41,399 nt of DNA from Herpetosiphonaceae bacterium (GCA_013821605.1 JACDGP010000041.1:1-41399); one strand, 5' to 3'. Counted from the stretch's first letter, positions 16,491-25,875 are shown. Made by a program: numbers and translations. The notes: generated by a model not told the origin, from the sequence alone.

Positions 16491-18638
16491 TTAACCCGAT
16501 AGCACCATAGGAGGTTGCCGAGGACCGAGGAGCACACCGAGCACGCCAGCAAGTTGGGCGGAATCTGCGAATAGTGTCAAGCGATCGCCCACTCGCAGCT
16601 CCGTTTGACCATGAGGAATGATGGTATGACCCGCGCGCTCGATCGCCACCATCAACACCCCCCGTGGTAAGCGGAGGGCGCCAACAGGTTGATCGGCCGC
16701 TGGGGCATCCGCAGGGAGGGTGATGATATGATAGTGCATAGAGGGTTCGTCTGTGAGCGAGCGAACGTTTCGGAATACGGGCTGATCGCGCAGCGTTTCT
16801 GCCACTTCGCTCAGCGACGCCGGCGCTGCCGCCCGAGCAGTGGTTCCCGACTGCATGCCAGCCAGCGTGCGCACGATGTCACTCATAGCTAGCATCCCCA
16901 CCAACCGGTTAGGGTTCTCGGAATCTACCACGGCCAACTGCCGCGTTTCCTGCTGATCCATCTGCGCTACCGCATCACGAAGCTGCTGCTCGCCCGTAAT
17001 CGGTGTCCGCCGGTCGATACATGCTTGGACGGGCCGGTGCCCGTTCTGCTCTGCAAGCTGCCGCCGCAAACGAGCGACGCTAACCAACCCGATGAAGTGT
17101 TTGTCTGCTCCCACTACCGGGAACGCAGCAAAGCTGCGCCCCTGGTCGATGCGGGCCAGCGCCGCTTCCACGCTTAAATCGGCCGGCAAGGTAGCGACCG
17201 TTGTCGTCATAATATCGGCGACAGGCAGTTGTTCAAGTGCCCGGGGAGCGGGGTTGGCCTCGTGTGGCAGATGGACGCCGTCTTGTTCCAGAAGCGCTTC
17301 ATAAACCGATAGTGGACGCCAGGTGCGTGCTACACCATATGCCAACATATTTGCCAGCATCAGTGGCAGTATCAGATCATAGCTGCCAGTCATCTCAAAG
17401 ATGATTAATACCGAAGTAATCGGGGCACGGATGGTGCCCGCAAAAACGGCTCCCATCCCCACGATTGCGAACGCTCCAAGCTCGTTGGGACCATGGTGTA
17501 GCACATTCACATCAAGCACACCGATCGCACCACCCAGCATGGCGCCAATAAACAACGCTGGGGCGAACAAGCCTCCGGCGCCACCACTGCTATATGAAAA
17601 CACGGTGGCTGCGATTTTGAGGGCACACAGCGTTACAAGCACGCGCAGCACCAGTTTGCCCGCCAGAGCGTTGCCAAGGGTCGCATAACCCGCCCCTGTG
17701 ATGCCGCCTGTATGGAGCCACGCCAGCGCGAGGACGGCCAGCGCACCGGTAACGAAACCACCAACGCCCGGTCGTGCCCATGCTGGAACCACTGCCAGGC
17801 GTTGAAAGTGGGCCCGCAGCCACAGTAAGGCATCGCAGAAGATGAGCGAGACAGTGGCTGCCGCCACGCCCAGCAGTGTATAGAAGACCAGCGACGACGG
17901 ATGATCAAAGCTGTAGCCGGCAGGGATCGTAAAGACCGGTTGTGGCCCCAGGACGTACCGTTCGACCGCTGCGGCGATCGCGGCTGCGACGATAACACCC
18001 GAAAGCACGCTATGATCAAGGTCGCCGACGACTTCCTCGATCGTAAATGTTACCGCAGCGATCGGCGCATTAAATGCGGCAGCGATCCCAGCCGCTGCGC
18101 CGACCGGTAACAAGCGGCGTAAATTGCGACGTGACAGCGCGGTGAACTGACCAAGGGTGCTGGCAATACCAGCACAAATCTGGACGGTCGGTCCTTCGCG
18201 GCCGAGTGATGCTCCCGTCCCAATCTGTATGACCCCCAGCACAAACTTTCCAATTGCTATCCGCAGTGGCATGCGCCCCCCTTTAACGGCGTAGGCCACT
18301 TTCACCTGAGGAAGGCCGCTCCCGCGCGCATCTGGAACGACATAAAGCAAAAGAATCCCGCTCATGATACCGCCGAGTGTTGGGGTAACCACCGTCCAAA
18401 ACATCCACCAGTGATCCGGGGCAGCCAGTGCTTGGTCGATCAGGTGTTGTTCTGCTAGCTGGATTGCAAGATGGAATGCAACGGCCGCCAGCCCGCACAG
18501 GAGGCCAATCAGCAGGGTAAGGACAAAGACACGCTGTTGCTCTGATGGTACCAGATGGAGAAAAAGCCGCAACGTCTCGATATTGGTACTGCGTACTTGT
18601 TGTCGCCATTTACACAGCCAGCCGTGAGTCTGATTCAC
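16491..18638 (-). CDS. ClC-family chloride transporter with CBS pair and TrkA-C domain
   Basis: A ClC protein of 715 residues from a GTG at 18638. The membrane part (to about 430) has the anion-site motifs GSGLP (106-110), GREGP (146-150, with gating Glu148) and GGLFAPALFIG. It also has the intracellular proton-path glutamate in FTIEEVVGD (201-202) and a pore Tyr in LSVYEALL. Those two glutamates suggest a Cl-/H+ exchanger rather than a channel. Two CBS domains follow (MTTTVATLPADLSVEAAL; DRRTPITGEQQLRDAV), then a TrkA-C/RCK_C domain ending RVGDRLTLFAD. The GTG start has AGAGG upstream; the longer in-frame extension would run over the divergent hisC start. Nucleotide or ligand control through the CBS and TrkA-C parts is likely. 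It has no co-directional neighbour. Confidence 0.92.
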   Translation of the reverse strand: MNQTHGWLCKWRQQVRSTNIETLRLFLHLVPSEQQRVFVLTLLIGLLCGLAAVAFHLAIQLAEQHLIDQALAAPDHWWMFWTVVTPTLGGIMSGILLLYVVPDARGSGLPQVKVAYAVKGGRMPLRIAIGKFVLGVIQIGTGASLGREGPTVQICAGIASTLGQFTALSRRNLRRLLPVGAAAGIAAAFNAPIAAVTFTIEEVVGDLDHSVLSGVIVAAAIAAAVERYVLGPQPVFTIPAGYSFDHPSSLVFYTLLGVAAATVSLIFCDALLWLRAHFQRLAVVPAWARPGVGGFVTGALAVLALAWLHTGGITGAGYATLGNALAGKLVLRVLVTLCALKIAATVFSYSSGGAGGLFAPALFIGAMLGGAIGVLDVNVLHHGPNELGAFAIVGMGAVFAGTIRAPITSVLIIFEMTGSYDLILPLMLANMLAYGVARTWRPLSVYEALLEQDGVHLPHEANPAPRALEQLPVADIMTTTVATLPADLSVEAALARIDQGRSFAAFPVVGADKHFIGLVSVARLRRQLAEQNGHRPVQACIDRRTPITGEQQLRDAVAQMDQQETRQLAVVDSENPNRLVGMLAMSDIVRTLAGMQSGTTARAAAPASLSEVAETLRDQPVFRNVRSLTDEPSMHYHIITLPADAPAADQPVGALRLPRGVLMVAIERAGHTIIPHGQTELRVGDRLTLFADSAQLAGVLGVLLGPRQPPMVLSG

Positions 18639-18730
18639 AAGCACTACCTCTGAGTAGTGCTTGGAGCAAGGAACGATCCTCGCTGCGATGGAACTGTCGC
18701 CGACTGAGCTTGAGGTGGTATCATGGCGCC

Positions 18731-19855
18731 ATGATTGATATTGCCGGCTTGGTGCGTCCTGACCTGCAAAAACTGGTAGGATATACCCCGATCGTGCCAC
18801 TGGATGTGCTGAGCCGACGGCTAGGTATTCCTGTCGAGCGGCTGGTCAAGCTGGATGCGAACGAAAATCCGTACGGTCCATCACCACGCGTGCTGGAGGC
18901 CCTGGCCCACGAGCAGCCGTATGCGATCTATCCCGATCCCGACCAAACTGTCTTACGTGCCGCCTTGAGCGAGTATACGGGCCAGCCAGTCGAGCGCCTG
19001 ATTTGTGGCAATGGCTCGGACGAGTTGATCGACTTGTTGATGCGGCTGTGTCTGAGTCCCGGCGATGCGGTCGTTGAGTCGCCGCCGACGTTCGGGATGT
19101 ACAGCTTTAATACCGCCGTCGTCGGTGGACGCAGCATCGGCGTGCCCCGCCACGCGGACTGGACGCTTGATGTTGACGCACTCATCGCGGCGGTTGAGCG
19201 CGAACAGGCCAAGCTGGTCTTCTTGCCGTCGCCTAATAACCCGGATGGCTCGGTCGTTGAGCGGTCCGACATCATGCGCCTGCTGGCCTTGCCGGCACTG
19301 CTGGTGATCGACGAAGCGTATGCCGAGTTCGCCGGCGTAAGCGTGATCGATCTGGTCGGACAACATCCAAACCTCGTCGTCTTACGCACATTCTCGAAGT
19401 GGGCGGGACTGGCGGGCCTGCGGCTCGGCTATGGCGCGATGGACGAGCGGATCGTCCGCTATCTGCTGCAGATCAAGCCACCGTATAACATCAATGTCGC
19501 GGCCCAAGCGGCCGTGCTCGCTTCGCTCGCGGATCGCAGCTCCTTGATGGACAAGGTCGCGCTGCTGATAGCCGAGCGCGAGCGCCTGTATGCGGCCTTG
19601 TGTGAGCGGCCCGCCTGCAAACCCCTGCCGTCGCGGGCTAACTTTGTCCTGTTCCACCTCGGTCCTCAGGCTGGGGCAATCAAACGAGCGCTTGAACAGG
19701 AGGGCGTGCTCGTACGCTACTACTCGAAGCCGGGCTTAAACGAGTATCTCCGCGTGACGGTCGGCACGCCCGAGCAGAACCTGCGCTTCCTTGATGCTTT
19801 GGACGCGTCCCTGCTGGACATACAGCACGAGGAGATGCGCCATGAGCTCGCCTGA
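18731..19855 (+). CDS. hisC: Histidinol-phosphate aminotransferase
   Basis: This PLP enzyme converts imidazole-acetol phosphate and glutamate to L-histidinol phosphate, the seventh step of histidine synthesis. The 374-residue length fits the family. The class I/II aminotransferase fold shows VKLDANENPYGPSP at the N-terminus, ICGNGSDELIDLLMRL (PLP phosphate loop), SPNNPDGSVV, VIDEAYAEFAG (Asp contacting the PLP ring nitrogen), the Schiff-base lysine in LRTFSKWAGLAGLRLGYG, and the C-terminal Arg in LNEYLRVTVGT. I chose the ATG at 18731. Its 3' end overlaps hisN by 14 bases, and hisB follows, so the three form a compact histidine operon. It is divergent from the ClC gene across 92 bases. Confidence 0.96.
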   Translation: MIDIAGLVRPDLQKLVGYTPIVPLDVLSRRLGIPVERLVKLDANENPYGPSPRVLEALAHEQPYAIYPDPDQTVLRAALSEYTGQPVERLICGNGSDELIDLLMRLCLSPGDAVVESPPTFGMYSFNTAVVGGRSIGVPRHADWTLDVDALIAAVEREQAKLVFLPSPNNPDGSVVERSDIMRLLALPALLVIDEAYAEFAGVSVIDLVGQHPNLVVLRTFSKWAGLAGLRLGYGAMDERIVRYLLQIKPPYNINVAAQAAVLASLADRSSLMDKVALLIAERERLYAALCERPACKPLPSRANFVLFHLGPQAGAIKRALEQEGVLVRYYSKPGLNEYLRVTVGTPEQNLRFLDALDASLLDIQHEEMRHELA

Positions 19856-20615
19856 ACCAACACCCCGTGAACTGTGCGATTGGGCACAGGAACTAGCCTG
19901 GCAAGCCGGTCGTATCACGCTGGGCTACTTCCGCACCGGTGTGCAGCCCGAATGGAAAAGTGATGCTTCGCCGGTCACAATTGCGGACCGGCAGGCCGAA
20001 GAGCACATGCGGCAGATGATCAAGGATCGTTTCCCCGCGCATGGCATTCTGGGCGAAGAGTATGGCATGGTCAACGAAGGCTCACCCTGGCGCTGGATTT
20101 TGGATCCGATCGACGGCACCAAATCTTTCGTACAGGGAGTCCCGTTATATGGTGTACTGGTCGGCCTAGAGCATCAGGGCGTGCCGGTCGTCGGCGTGTG
20201 TTATCTGCCTGCGCTTGACGAGATGGTCGCGGCGGCACAGGGCGAGGGCTGTACGGATAATGGGCGACGGGCGCACGTCAGTGCGCTGGAGGAGCTCAAA
20301 CAGGCAGCCTTCTTGTGCAATAATCCGCAGACGATGCAGGCGCAAGGTCGTGGGGCTGCCTATGACCGGCTATGCGCCGCGACCCGGCTCCAGCGAGGTT
20401 GGGGTGATTGCTATGGCCATATCCTCGTCGCAACCGGACGCGCCGAGGTGATGGTCGATCCGGTCATGAATGCCTGGGATTGTGCTGCGCTGTTGCCGAT
20501 CCTCCAAGAAGCGGGCGGTAGCTTTACCGACTGGCAGGGCATGCCGACAATTCATGGTGGCAATGCGATCTCAACGAATGGCAAGCTGTTGCCAGCGGTA
20601 TTGGAGTTGATCTAG
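19842..20615 (+). CDS. hisN: Histidinol-phosphatase, inositol-monophosphatase family
   Basis: A 257-residue Mg-dependent phosphatase of the IMPase fold. Metal-site motifs are in order: HGILGEEYG, WILDPIDGTKSFVQGVPLYG and NAWDCAALLPILQEAGG. The DPIDGTKSFV-GVPLYG form is the one found in HisN-type histidinol-phosphate phosphatases, and the position between hisC and hisB supports that function: removing phosphate from L-histidinol phosphate. The start is the ATG at 19842, inside the end of hisC, with GAGGAG upstream; a longer upstream frame has no support. This replaces the HisB N-terminal or PHP-type phosphatase used by other bacteria. A more general sugar-phosphatase activity cannot be excluded. 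Confidence 0.92.
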   Translation: MSSPEPTPRELCDWAQELAWQAGRITLGYFRTGVQPEWKSDASPVTIADRQAEEHMRQMIKDRFPAHGILGEEYGMVNEGSPWRWILDPIDGTKSFVQGVPLYGVLVGLEHQGVPVVGVCYLPALDEMVAAAQGEGCTDNGRRAHVSALEELKQAAFLCNNPQTMQAQGRGAAYDRLCAATRLQRGWGDCYGHILVATGRAEVMVDPVMNAWDCAALLPILQEAGGSFTDWQGMPTIHGGNAISTNGKLLPAVLELI

Positions 20616-20633
20616 CACGGGGCGAGGGTAGGT

Positions 20634-21230
20634 ATGGCGCGGACCGCGACGATCCAACGTGCGACCAAAGAAACGATGATTGCCTTGACGCTTGACCTCG
20701 ACGGCACAGGCACGAGTGACGTCAACAGCGGGGTCGGTTTCCTTGATCATATGCTCACGCTCTGGGCTAAGCATGGCTTGTTCGATCTTACGCTCACCTG
20801 CCAGGGCGATTTGCATATCGACGCGCATCACACTGCTGAGGATGTCGCGATTTGCTTGGGCCAGGCGATTGCCCAAGCCTTGGGCGATCGGGGCGGCATT
20901 GTGCGGACAGCGCATGCCTTCGTGCCGATGGATGAAGCGCTATGTTTCGCCGCCGTTGATATCAGCGGACGACCATATGCCGTGATTCAAGCCCAATTCA
21001 CGACGTCGATGCTCGGCACCCTGCCAACCGATCTGATCTGGCATATTTTCGAGTCGATCGCGATCCAGGCACGTATGACCTTGCATATGCAGGTGTACTA
21101 TGGCCGCAACGATCATCACCAAGCCGAGGGGCTGTGGAAAGCCTTTGCGCGGGCGCTGGATGCTGCGACGCGCATCGATCCGCGCCTGCAAGGAGCAGTA
21201 CCAAGTACCAAAGGGACTCTGGCAGGCTGA
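20634..21230 (+). CDS. hisB: Imidazoleglycerol-phosphate dehydratase
   Basis: It dehydrates imidazole glycerol phosphate to imidazole acetol phosphate, the step before HisC. At 198 residues it is the stand-alone dehydratase without a phosphatase half. The two internal repeats each carry the manganese-binding signature: [13 protein letters not shown] and [14 protein letters not shown] in the first, [17 protein letters not shown] in the second. ATG at 20634 with GAGGGTAGG just ahead. It starts 18 bases after hisN and is followed by cca after 3 bases. Confidence 0.96.
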   Translation: MARTATIQRATKETMIALTLDLDGTGTSDVNSGVGFLDHMLTLWAKHGLFDLTLTCQGDLHIDAHHTAEDVAICLGQAIAQALGDRGGIVRTAHAFVPMDEALCFAAVDISGRPYAVIQAQFTTSMLGTLPTDLIWHIFESIAIQARMTLHMQVYYGRNDHHQAEGLWKAFARALDAATRIDPRLQGAVPSTKGTLAG

Positions 21231-21233
21231 GGG

Positions 21234-22451
21234 ATGAATCTGGCTGCACAGCTGGAACAAGCCCTGCCGCCGGCCTTAGGAGCGGTTGTACGGGAGGCTG
21301 CCGAACTGGCGGACCACCGGCAACTGCCACTCTATTTGGTCGGCGGGCCCGTGCGTGATTTGATCCTAGGACGAGCAAATACCGATCTGGATCTGGTTGC
21401 GGAAGGGGATGCCATCGCCCTCGCTCGGGCTTGTGCCACGCGTTGGGGAGGCACACTAACGACCCACGCGGCTTTCGGCACCGCAACTGTATTACTCGGA
21501 GCGGGGACAAGCATCGATTTTGTGACGGCTCGTAGGGAAACATATCCCCATCCGGCGGCCTTGCCGATCGTCATGCCCGCCACAATTGCCGACGATCTCC
21601 GCCGCCGCGACTTTACGATTAATACGTTGGCCTTGTCGCTGGCTCCGCACAGTTGGGGTGACGTGCTTGATCCGGTCGGCGGTGTGGCGGATCTCCACAA
21701 GCGGCTGGTGCGCGTGTTGCACGACCGCTCATTCGTTGATGATCCGACTCGCATCTTGCGCGCCATCCGTTTTGCGGCTCGTCTCGACTACGGGATCGAG
21801 GCGCATACCCGGTCGTTGTTAGCGCTGGCCCTGCCCTATCTCGAACAAACAAGTTCTGCTCGTATCCTGCACGAACTGCGGCTGCTGCTACGGGAAGTGG
21901 AGCCCGAACGGGTTTTACAGCTGCATGAGGCGCTGGGTAGCTTGCCGGCATTGGCCATTACCTGGCAGTCCACCTGGGGCGTGCGTGCCTTCGAAGCAGC
22001 ACGCGCACAGCCTATAACCGGCGTGCACGACCAGGTACTGCTGGGCCTGCTGGCACCCGGTGAGCTCCGCTGGCCAGCCCAGTATCCGCTGACCGTGGGG
22101 GAGCAGCGTGTTTTCAAGCAGGTCGCCGAACTCCAAGGCCAAGTGCTCGCAATCGAAGGGTTGCAGGCTGATGACGCGCTCGACCAGTTGTTGCAGCCAT
22201 TCGACACGGCTGCCTTGCTGGTGTTACGCTACAGTCGGTGGGAGAACACCAAGGTTGTCATCGCCTTGACGCACTATCTCAACAACTTGCGCCCGATCAA
22301 GACCCTGTTGACCGGTGATGATCTGCGCGTCTTGGGTCTACCACCGGGTCCACAGTATCGAAAGGTGCTTGCAGAGCTACGGGCTGCACAGCTCCGTGGC
22401 GTGGTGACTGACCGCCGCTCCGCCGAAGCCTGGGTATACGCAAACCGTTGA
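21234..22451 (+). CDS. cca: tRNA nucleotidyltransferase / poly(A)-polymerase family protein
   Basis: A 405-residue class II nucleotidyltransferase that adds or repairs CCA at tRNA 3' ends. Motif A is LYLVGGPVRDLILGRANTDL followed by DLVAEGDA, with the catalytic DxD. Further motifs are RRRDFTINTLALSL and SFVDDPTRILRAIRFAARLD, which form the neck and template region for CTP/ATP choice. The helical C-terminal body has no HD phosphohydrolase domain. Some bacteria split C- and A-adding activities between two enzymes, so it might be one half of such a pair; no second copy lies in this window. The start is 3 bases after hisB, so it is very likely translated from the same message. Confidence 0.9.
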   Translation: MNLAAQLEQALPPALGAVVREAAELADHRQLPLYLVGGPVRDLILGRANTDLDLVAEGDAIALARACATRWGGTLTTHAAFGTATVLLGAGTSIDFVTARRETYPHPAALPIVMPATIADDLRRRDFTINTLALSLAPHSWGDVLDPVGGVADLHKRLVRVLHDRSFVDDPTRILRAIRFAARLDYGIEAHTRSLLALALPYLEQTSSARILHELRLLLREVEPERVLQLHEALGSLPALAITWQSTWGVRAFEAARAQPITGVHDQVLLGLLAPGELRWPAQYPLTVGEQRVFKQVAELQGQVLAIEGLQADDALDQLLQPFDTAALLVLRYSRWENTKVVIALTHYLNNLRPIKTLLTGDDLRVLGLPPGPQYRKVLAELRAAQLRGVVTDRRSAEAWVYANR

Positions 22452-22492
22452 GCCAACCGGAACGTGCTATCATGAAGAGCTAAGGAGTGCAT

Positions 22493-23140
22493 ATGCACGA
22501 ACTGCTTGCGTTATTTCCGCTGCACATGGTCCTGTTTCCCGGCGAGTTGCTGCCATTGCGCATTTTCGAAGAGCGCTATAAGCAAATGATCGGCCAATGC
22601 CTTACTCGCCAGGAGCCCTTCGGCGTAGTGCTGATTCACTCAGGTGCCGAGGCCTTCGGCGAACTCGCGCGACCACATAGTGTCGGCACATCCGCCACGA
22701 TCATTGATGCCATTCGCTTCGAAGATGGCCAGTATTATATTGCGACGCAGGGCGGTCCGCGCTTTCGGGTGCATGAGATCGTCGAGGACGCACCATATTT
22801 GGTGGCAGCCGTCGAATTTTTGGAGGATGAGGTCGATTCGGAATGCCAGATCCAGGCAGATCACCTGCGCGAACTGTATAATCGTTATCGTAGTGCTGCT
22901 CCGATCATTACGAGCTCAGCACAGCCACTTGCCGACCTGCCACTTGATCCGATCGAGCTTTCCTTCCGTTTATCGGAACAACTACAGGTCACGGACGAAT
23001 CCAAGCAACATCTGTTGGAAGCCGATCTCGAAACCCGGCTGGAGGCACTAACCGCAGCCCTTGAGGAAGAGTTACGTATGCTGCCGCCGGTCTCCGGCAC
23101 ACCGAAACAGCATCTTGATGGACCGTGGTCCCTTAACTGA
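22493..23140 (+). CDS. Lon-protease N-terminal (LON substrate-binding) domain protein
   Basis: A 215-residue protein consisting of the LON N-terminal domain only. Visible are LFPLHMVLFPGELLPLRIFE, ERYKQMIGQCL, FGVVLI and GTSATI, followed by the helical bundle. There is no ATPase or protease part, so it is a stand-alone substrate-binding protein of the YloA/LonN sort common in bacteria; its role is not known. I use the ATG at 22493 with AAGGAG six bases upstream rather than the GTG at 22487. It follows cca after 41 bases and precedes DUF503 by 4 bases. Confidence 0.9.
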   Translation: MHELLALFPLHMVLFPGELLPLRIFEERYKQMIGQCLTRQEPFGVVLIHSGAEAFGELARPHSVGTSATIIDAIRFEDGQYYIATQGGPRFRVHEIVEDAPYLVAAVEFLEDEVDSECQIQADHLRELYNRYRSAAPIITSSAQPLADLPLDPIELSFRLSEQLQVTDESKQHLLEADLETRLEALTAALEEELRMLPPVSGTPKQHLDGPWSLN

Positions 23141-23144
23141 AACC

Positions 23145-23429
23145 ATGATTATTGGTAGCCTAACGATCCAACTCCGTTTACCACTAGCTCATTCGCTGAA
23201 AGAGAAGCGTTCCGTCGTCAAGTCGGTGCTCGCGAAGCTACGTAATGAATTCAATGTGTCGGTCGCGGAGGTCGCCGAGCAGGACCGCTGGCAAACGGCA
23301 GTCATCGGGGTAGCGAGCGTGTCCAGCGACGCGCGTTATACGCGTGAGCAACTGCAAGCCGTAGTTAATTGGGTCTATGAGCATCGTCCAGATGTCGAGG
23401 TGACCGCTACCGAGATCGAACTGTTGTGA
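23145..23429 (+). CDS. DUF503 (YlxP-like) protein
   Basis: A 94-residue ferredoxin-like-fold protein of the DUF503 family. Characteristic text is MIIGSLTIQLRLPLAHSLKE, then KRSVVKSVLAKLRNEFNVSV and AEVAEQDRWQTAVIGVASVS. Family members are often found near rbfA and translation genes; the function is unresolved. The length is complete. The next gene's ATG overlaps its stop (TGATG). Confidence 0.92.
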   Translation: MIIGSLTIQLRLPLAHSLKEKRSVVKSVLAKLRNEFNVSVAEVAEQDRWQTAVIGVASVSSDARYTREQLQAVVNWVYEHRPDVEVTATEIELL

Positions 23430-24478
23430 TGCACGATCAGGTCGGGCTGGCAGTGTTCCCTTTCCCGGCGATTGTGGCGCAAGAAGAATTAAAACTGGCG
23501 CTGCTGCTGGTGTTGGTCAATCCTGCGATTGGCGGTGTCCTGTTGCAAGGACCCTACGGCGTCGGCAAAACAACCGCTGTACGGTCGCTGCTCGATCTGC
23601 TACCTCCCGTTGAGCAACCCGTATGTGAACGCGGCTGTCGGGCAGACGATCCCGCCGGGCAGTGCGCCGACTGTCGTGAGCGCGTCAGTAAGGGTCAAGC
23701 GCTCACGCTGGTTGCCTCAGTGCGGTTGATCGAACTGCCCCTAACGGCGCGGATCGAAGATGTTGTCGGCGGCGTTAATGAGCGGGTGGCGCTCGAACAA
23801 CGGCGGGTTTTGCTTGAGCCAGGCGTGCTGGCGACGGCCCATAATAACCTGCTGTATGTCGATGAGGTCAATCTGCTCGATCCGCCCGTGGTCGACGCCA
23901 TCCTGGATGCCGCCGCACAGGGCCGGACCTTTGTGCGGCGTGGTCCGATGGTACGTTTATTCCCATCGCGCTTCGTGCTAATTGGCTCAATGAATCCCGA
24001 AGAAGGCCGCCTGCGCCCCCAAATCATGGACCGCTTTGGCCTCAGAGTGTGGGTTGGGCCGGTCGCAGAGCGTCCGGCACGTTTAGCAGCAGCGCGCCAT
24101 GTCCGCGCCTTTAGCGCTGATCCTGAAGCTTTTCGGGCCCGTTTCGACGTGCAGACTGCAGCTCTGGCCCGGCTCGTCGCCGCTGCTCGCACGGCCTTAC
24201 CCGCGATCAATCCGACGACGGCGGCGGAAGAAACAGCCATCGCCCTAGTTGATGCCCTCCAGATTCCTTCGCACCGCGCCGAAATCACGATGCTGGAAGC
24301 GGCACGAGCTCATGCGGCGCTGGCAGCGCGCGATGTGGCCGAGGTCGCTGATATCGAGGCAGTAGCATTGCTGACGCTACGCCAGCGGCACTCGCCTGCA
24401 CTGGCTGCCGCAGCCGAGCGGGTGGGAGTGGAGGATGCGGCACTACGTCAGGTGATGAACGTGCTGCTCCCTAGTTGA
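23429..24478 (+). CDS. ChlI/BchI-like AAA+ ATPase (magnesium-chelatase subunit I family)
   Basis: A 349-residue MoxR/helix-2-insert type AAA+ protein. Walker A is LQGPYGVGKTTAVRSLL and Walker B is LLYVDEVNLLD. The sensor/arginine region is GSMNPEEGRLRPQIMDRFGL, and a C-terminal lid ends SPALAAAAERVGVEDAALRQ. A short cysteine-bearing insert (CERGCRADDPAGQCADCRER) lies between Walker A and the next strand, as in ChlI proteins. In photosynthetic bacteria ChlI drives metal insertion into protoporphyrin with ChlD and ChlH; here no ChlD/H is near. A stand-alone ChlI-like ATPase for another metal chelatase or a VWA-protein partner is as likely. The start overlaps the DUF503 stop. Confidence 0.88.
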   Translation: MHDQVGLAVFPFPAIVAQEELKLALLLVLVNPAIGGVLLQGPYGVGKTTAVRSLLDLLPPVEQPVCERGCRADDPAGQCADCRERVSKGQALTLVASVRLIELPLTARIEDVVGGVNERVALEQRRVLLEPGVLATAHNNLLYVDEVNLLDPPVVDAILDAAAQGRTFVRRGPMVRLFPSRFVLIGSMNPEEGRLRPQIMDRFGLRVWVGPVAERPARLAAARHVRAFSADPEAFRARFDVQTAALARLVAAARTALPAINPTTAAEETAIALVDALQIPSHRAEITMLEAARAHAALAARDVAEVADIEAVALLTLRQRHSPALAAAAERVGVEDAALRQVMNVLLPS

Positions 24479-24527
24479 CAATCTACGCCCACGCTTCTAT
24501 GATTCGTCAACATGCTGTGAGCCCGTT

Positions 24528-25055
24528 ATGCCTATAACCGCCAACCAACAACCTTCACCACCCAAGCGGAAGTCTTCTGGCCCGTGGGGCTTGATCCTGG
24601 TAGGACTGGTGGCGCTCGCGCGCTTGTTTCCGCATTTCATACCGCTCCTGGCGCAGGTGTTTAATGGCCAGTCCGTGAGCCTACCAGCCGGTTTCAGCAG
24701 TGTGTTACCTTGGCTGGTGGTTGGAGGGTTCGTAGCTCTGCTGGTCGTGCCATCTGTCGTGCGCCAAGCGCGGCGTAGCCGGTCCCAAAGTGACCGGCGC
24801 TTGTCCACGACGATGCAGACAGCACCACAGATGCGCCCACCCCAAGCGTCCCAACCACGTGCCGGTCGCACCTTGGCACCACAGCAGGATACGTTGCCGC
24901 AGCAAACGATCATGCGGCCCACTTCCGGCGGCATGCAACCAAAGCCGTTGCGCTTCGAGCGTGCTTTGAACGGCAAAGTCGTGTTCGCGAGCGTAATTTG
25001 GGCTGCACTGCTGGCGGGCGGCCTCCTTCTGTTGCGGCTGCTCCACGTGATCTAA
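24528..25055 (+). CDS. Membrane protein of unknown function
   Basis: A 175-residue protein with no family I recognise. Hydrophobic segments lie at about 20-42 (GLILVGLVALARLFPHFIPL), 60-80 (VLPWLVVGGFVALLVVPSVV) and 152-173. Between the second and third is a basic, Gln/Pro-rich cytoplasmic stretch of about 70 residues that looks disordered. The N-terminus is Pro/Lys-rich. It sits 49 bases after the ChlI-like gene and 10 bases before the methyltransferase gene, in the same direction, and reads as a plausible filler gene of the operon. Confidence 0.72.
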   Translation: MPITANQQPSPPKRKSSGPWGLILVGLVALARLFPHFIPLLAQVFNGQSVSLPAGFSSVLPWLVVGGFVALLVVPSVVRQARRSRSQSDRRLSTTMQTAPQMRPPQASQPRAGRTLAPQQDTLPQQTIMRPTSGGMQPKPLRFERALNGKVVFASVIWAALLAGGLLLLRLLHVI

Positions 25056-25065
25056 CGGGACCTGG

Positions 25066-25875
25066 ATGATCGATTTCGACGCCTTTGCCCGGCTCTATGA
25101 TGCTGACTACGGCTCTTTCACCGCCGACCTCGATCTGTATCTCCAATTTGCGCAGCGTACCGGCGGGCCGATCCTGGAGGCGATGTGCGGAACGGGCCGG
25201 GTGCTAGTACCCCTAGCTCAGGCCGGGCACGCTGTTGTGGGCGTTGATATTGCTCCGGCGATGATCGGGCTAGCTCAGGCGAAAATCGTGGCTGCCGGCC
25301 TTCCCCACGCACGTGCAGAGGTTGGCGATCTGCGCGGCCTAGCCCTACCAGAACGCTTTGCCATGGCCTTGATTGCCATGAACTCTTTTATGCACCTTGC
25401 GACACCGTCGGATCAACTGGAGGCCCTGGAGCGTCTGCACGAGCATCTCCGACCGGACGGGTTGCTGATCCTTGATCTCTTCAATCCCGATCCACGTGAG
25501 TTGGTGGCCGACGAGGGGCTGCTGGTGCATGTGAACAGCTTCACGTTCGAGGAGCAGTTGGTGCAAAAGTATATGCTGCGCCGTACGAATGTAGCCGAGC
25601 AAACGCATTACGTCGAATTCATGTATGATGAAATTGGTGCGGACCGGCTGCTTAAGCGCTCGGTGTTGCCATTCACGATGCGCTGGATCTACCGGTACGA
25701 ACTGGAATATTTACTCGGCCACGCCGGCTTTACGCTCGAAGCGATCTACGGCTCCTATGAGCTCGATCCTTATACGAGTGATAGTGAGCGACTCCTGGCA
25801 GTCGCCCAGCCACTACGACGAGCACGCGGGAGCACGGCCCAGTGGAGGAGACGAAGGGACGAACGGACGTTATGA
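25066..25875 (+). CDS. Class I SAM-dependent methyltransferase
   Basis: A 269-residue Rossmann-fold methyltransferase. SAM-binding motif I is ILEAMCGTGRVLVPLAQAGH, followed by the acidic loop VVGVDIAPAMIG, the AEVGDLRGL segment and the LLILDLFNPDP strand. The substrate domain ends with YRYELEYLLGHAGF and SDSERLLAVAQP, as in small-molecule type methyltransferases. The tail is Arg-rich (TAQWRRRRDERTL). Substrate unknown. It overlaps the next gene by 4 bases (ATGA), which implies translational coupling to the Rieske-like protein. Confidence 0.9.
   Translation: MIDFDAFARLYDADYGSFTADLDLYLQFAQRTGGPILEAMCGTGRVLVPLAQAGHAVVGVDIAPAMIGLAQAKIVAAGLPHARAEVGDLRGLALPERFAMALIAMNSFMHLATPSDQLEALERLHEHLRPDGLLILDLFNPDPRELVADEGLLVHVNSFTFEEQLVQKYMLRRTNVAEQTHYVEFMYDEIGADRLLKRSVLPFTMRWIYRYELEYLLGHAGFTLEAIYGSYELDPYTSDSERLLAVAQPLRRARGSTAQWRRRRDERTL

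Noticed and set aside
18639-18800. N-terminal extension of the ClC protein
   Set aside because: It runs over the divergent hisC start and lacks homology to ClC N-termini; GTG at 18638 with AGAGG is preferred.
23429-24478. Assignment of the ChlI-like ATPase to chlorophyll synthesis
   Set aside because: No ChlD, ChlH or other pigment gene is present in the window, so the pathway cannot be claimed.
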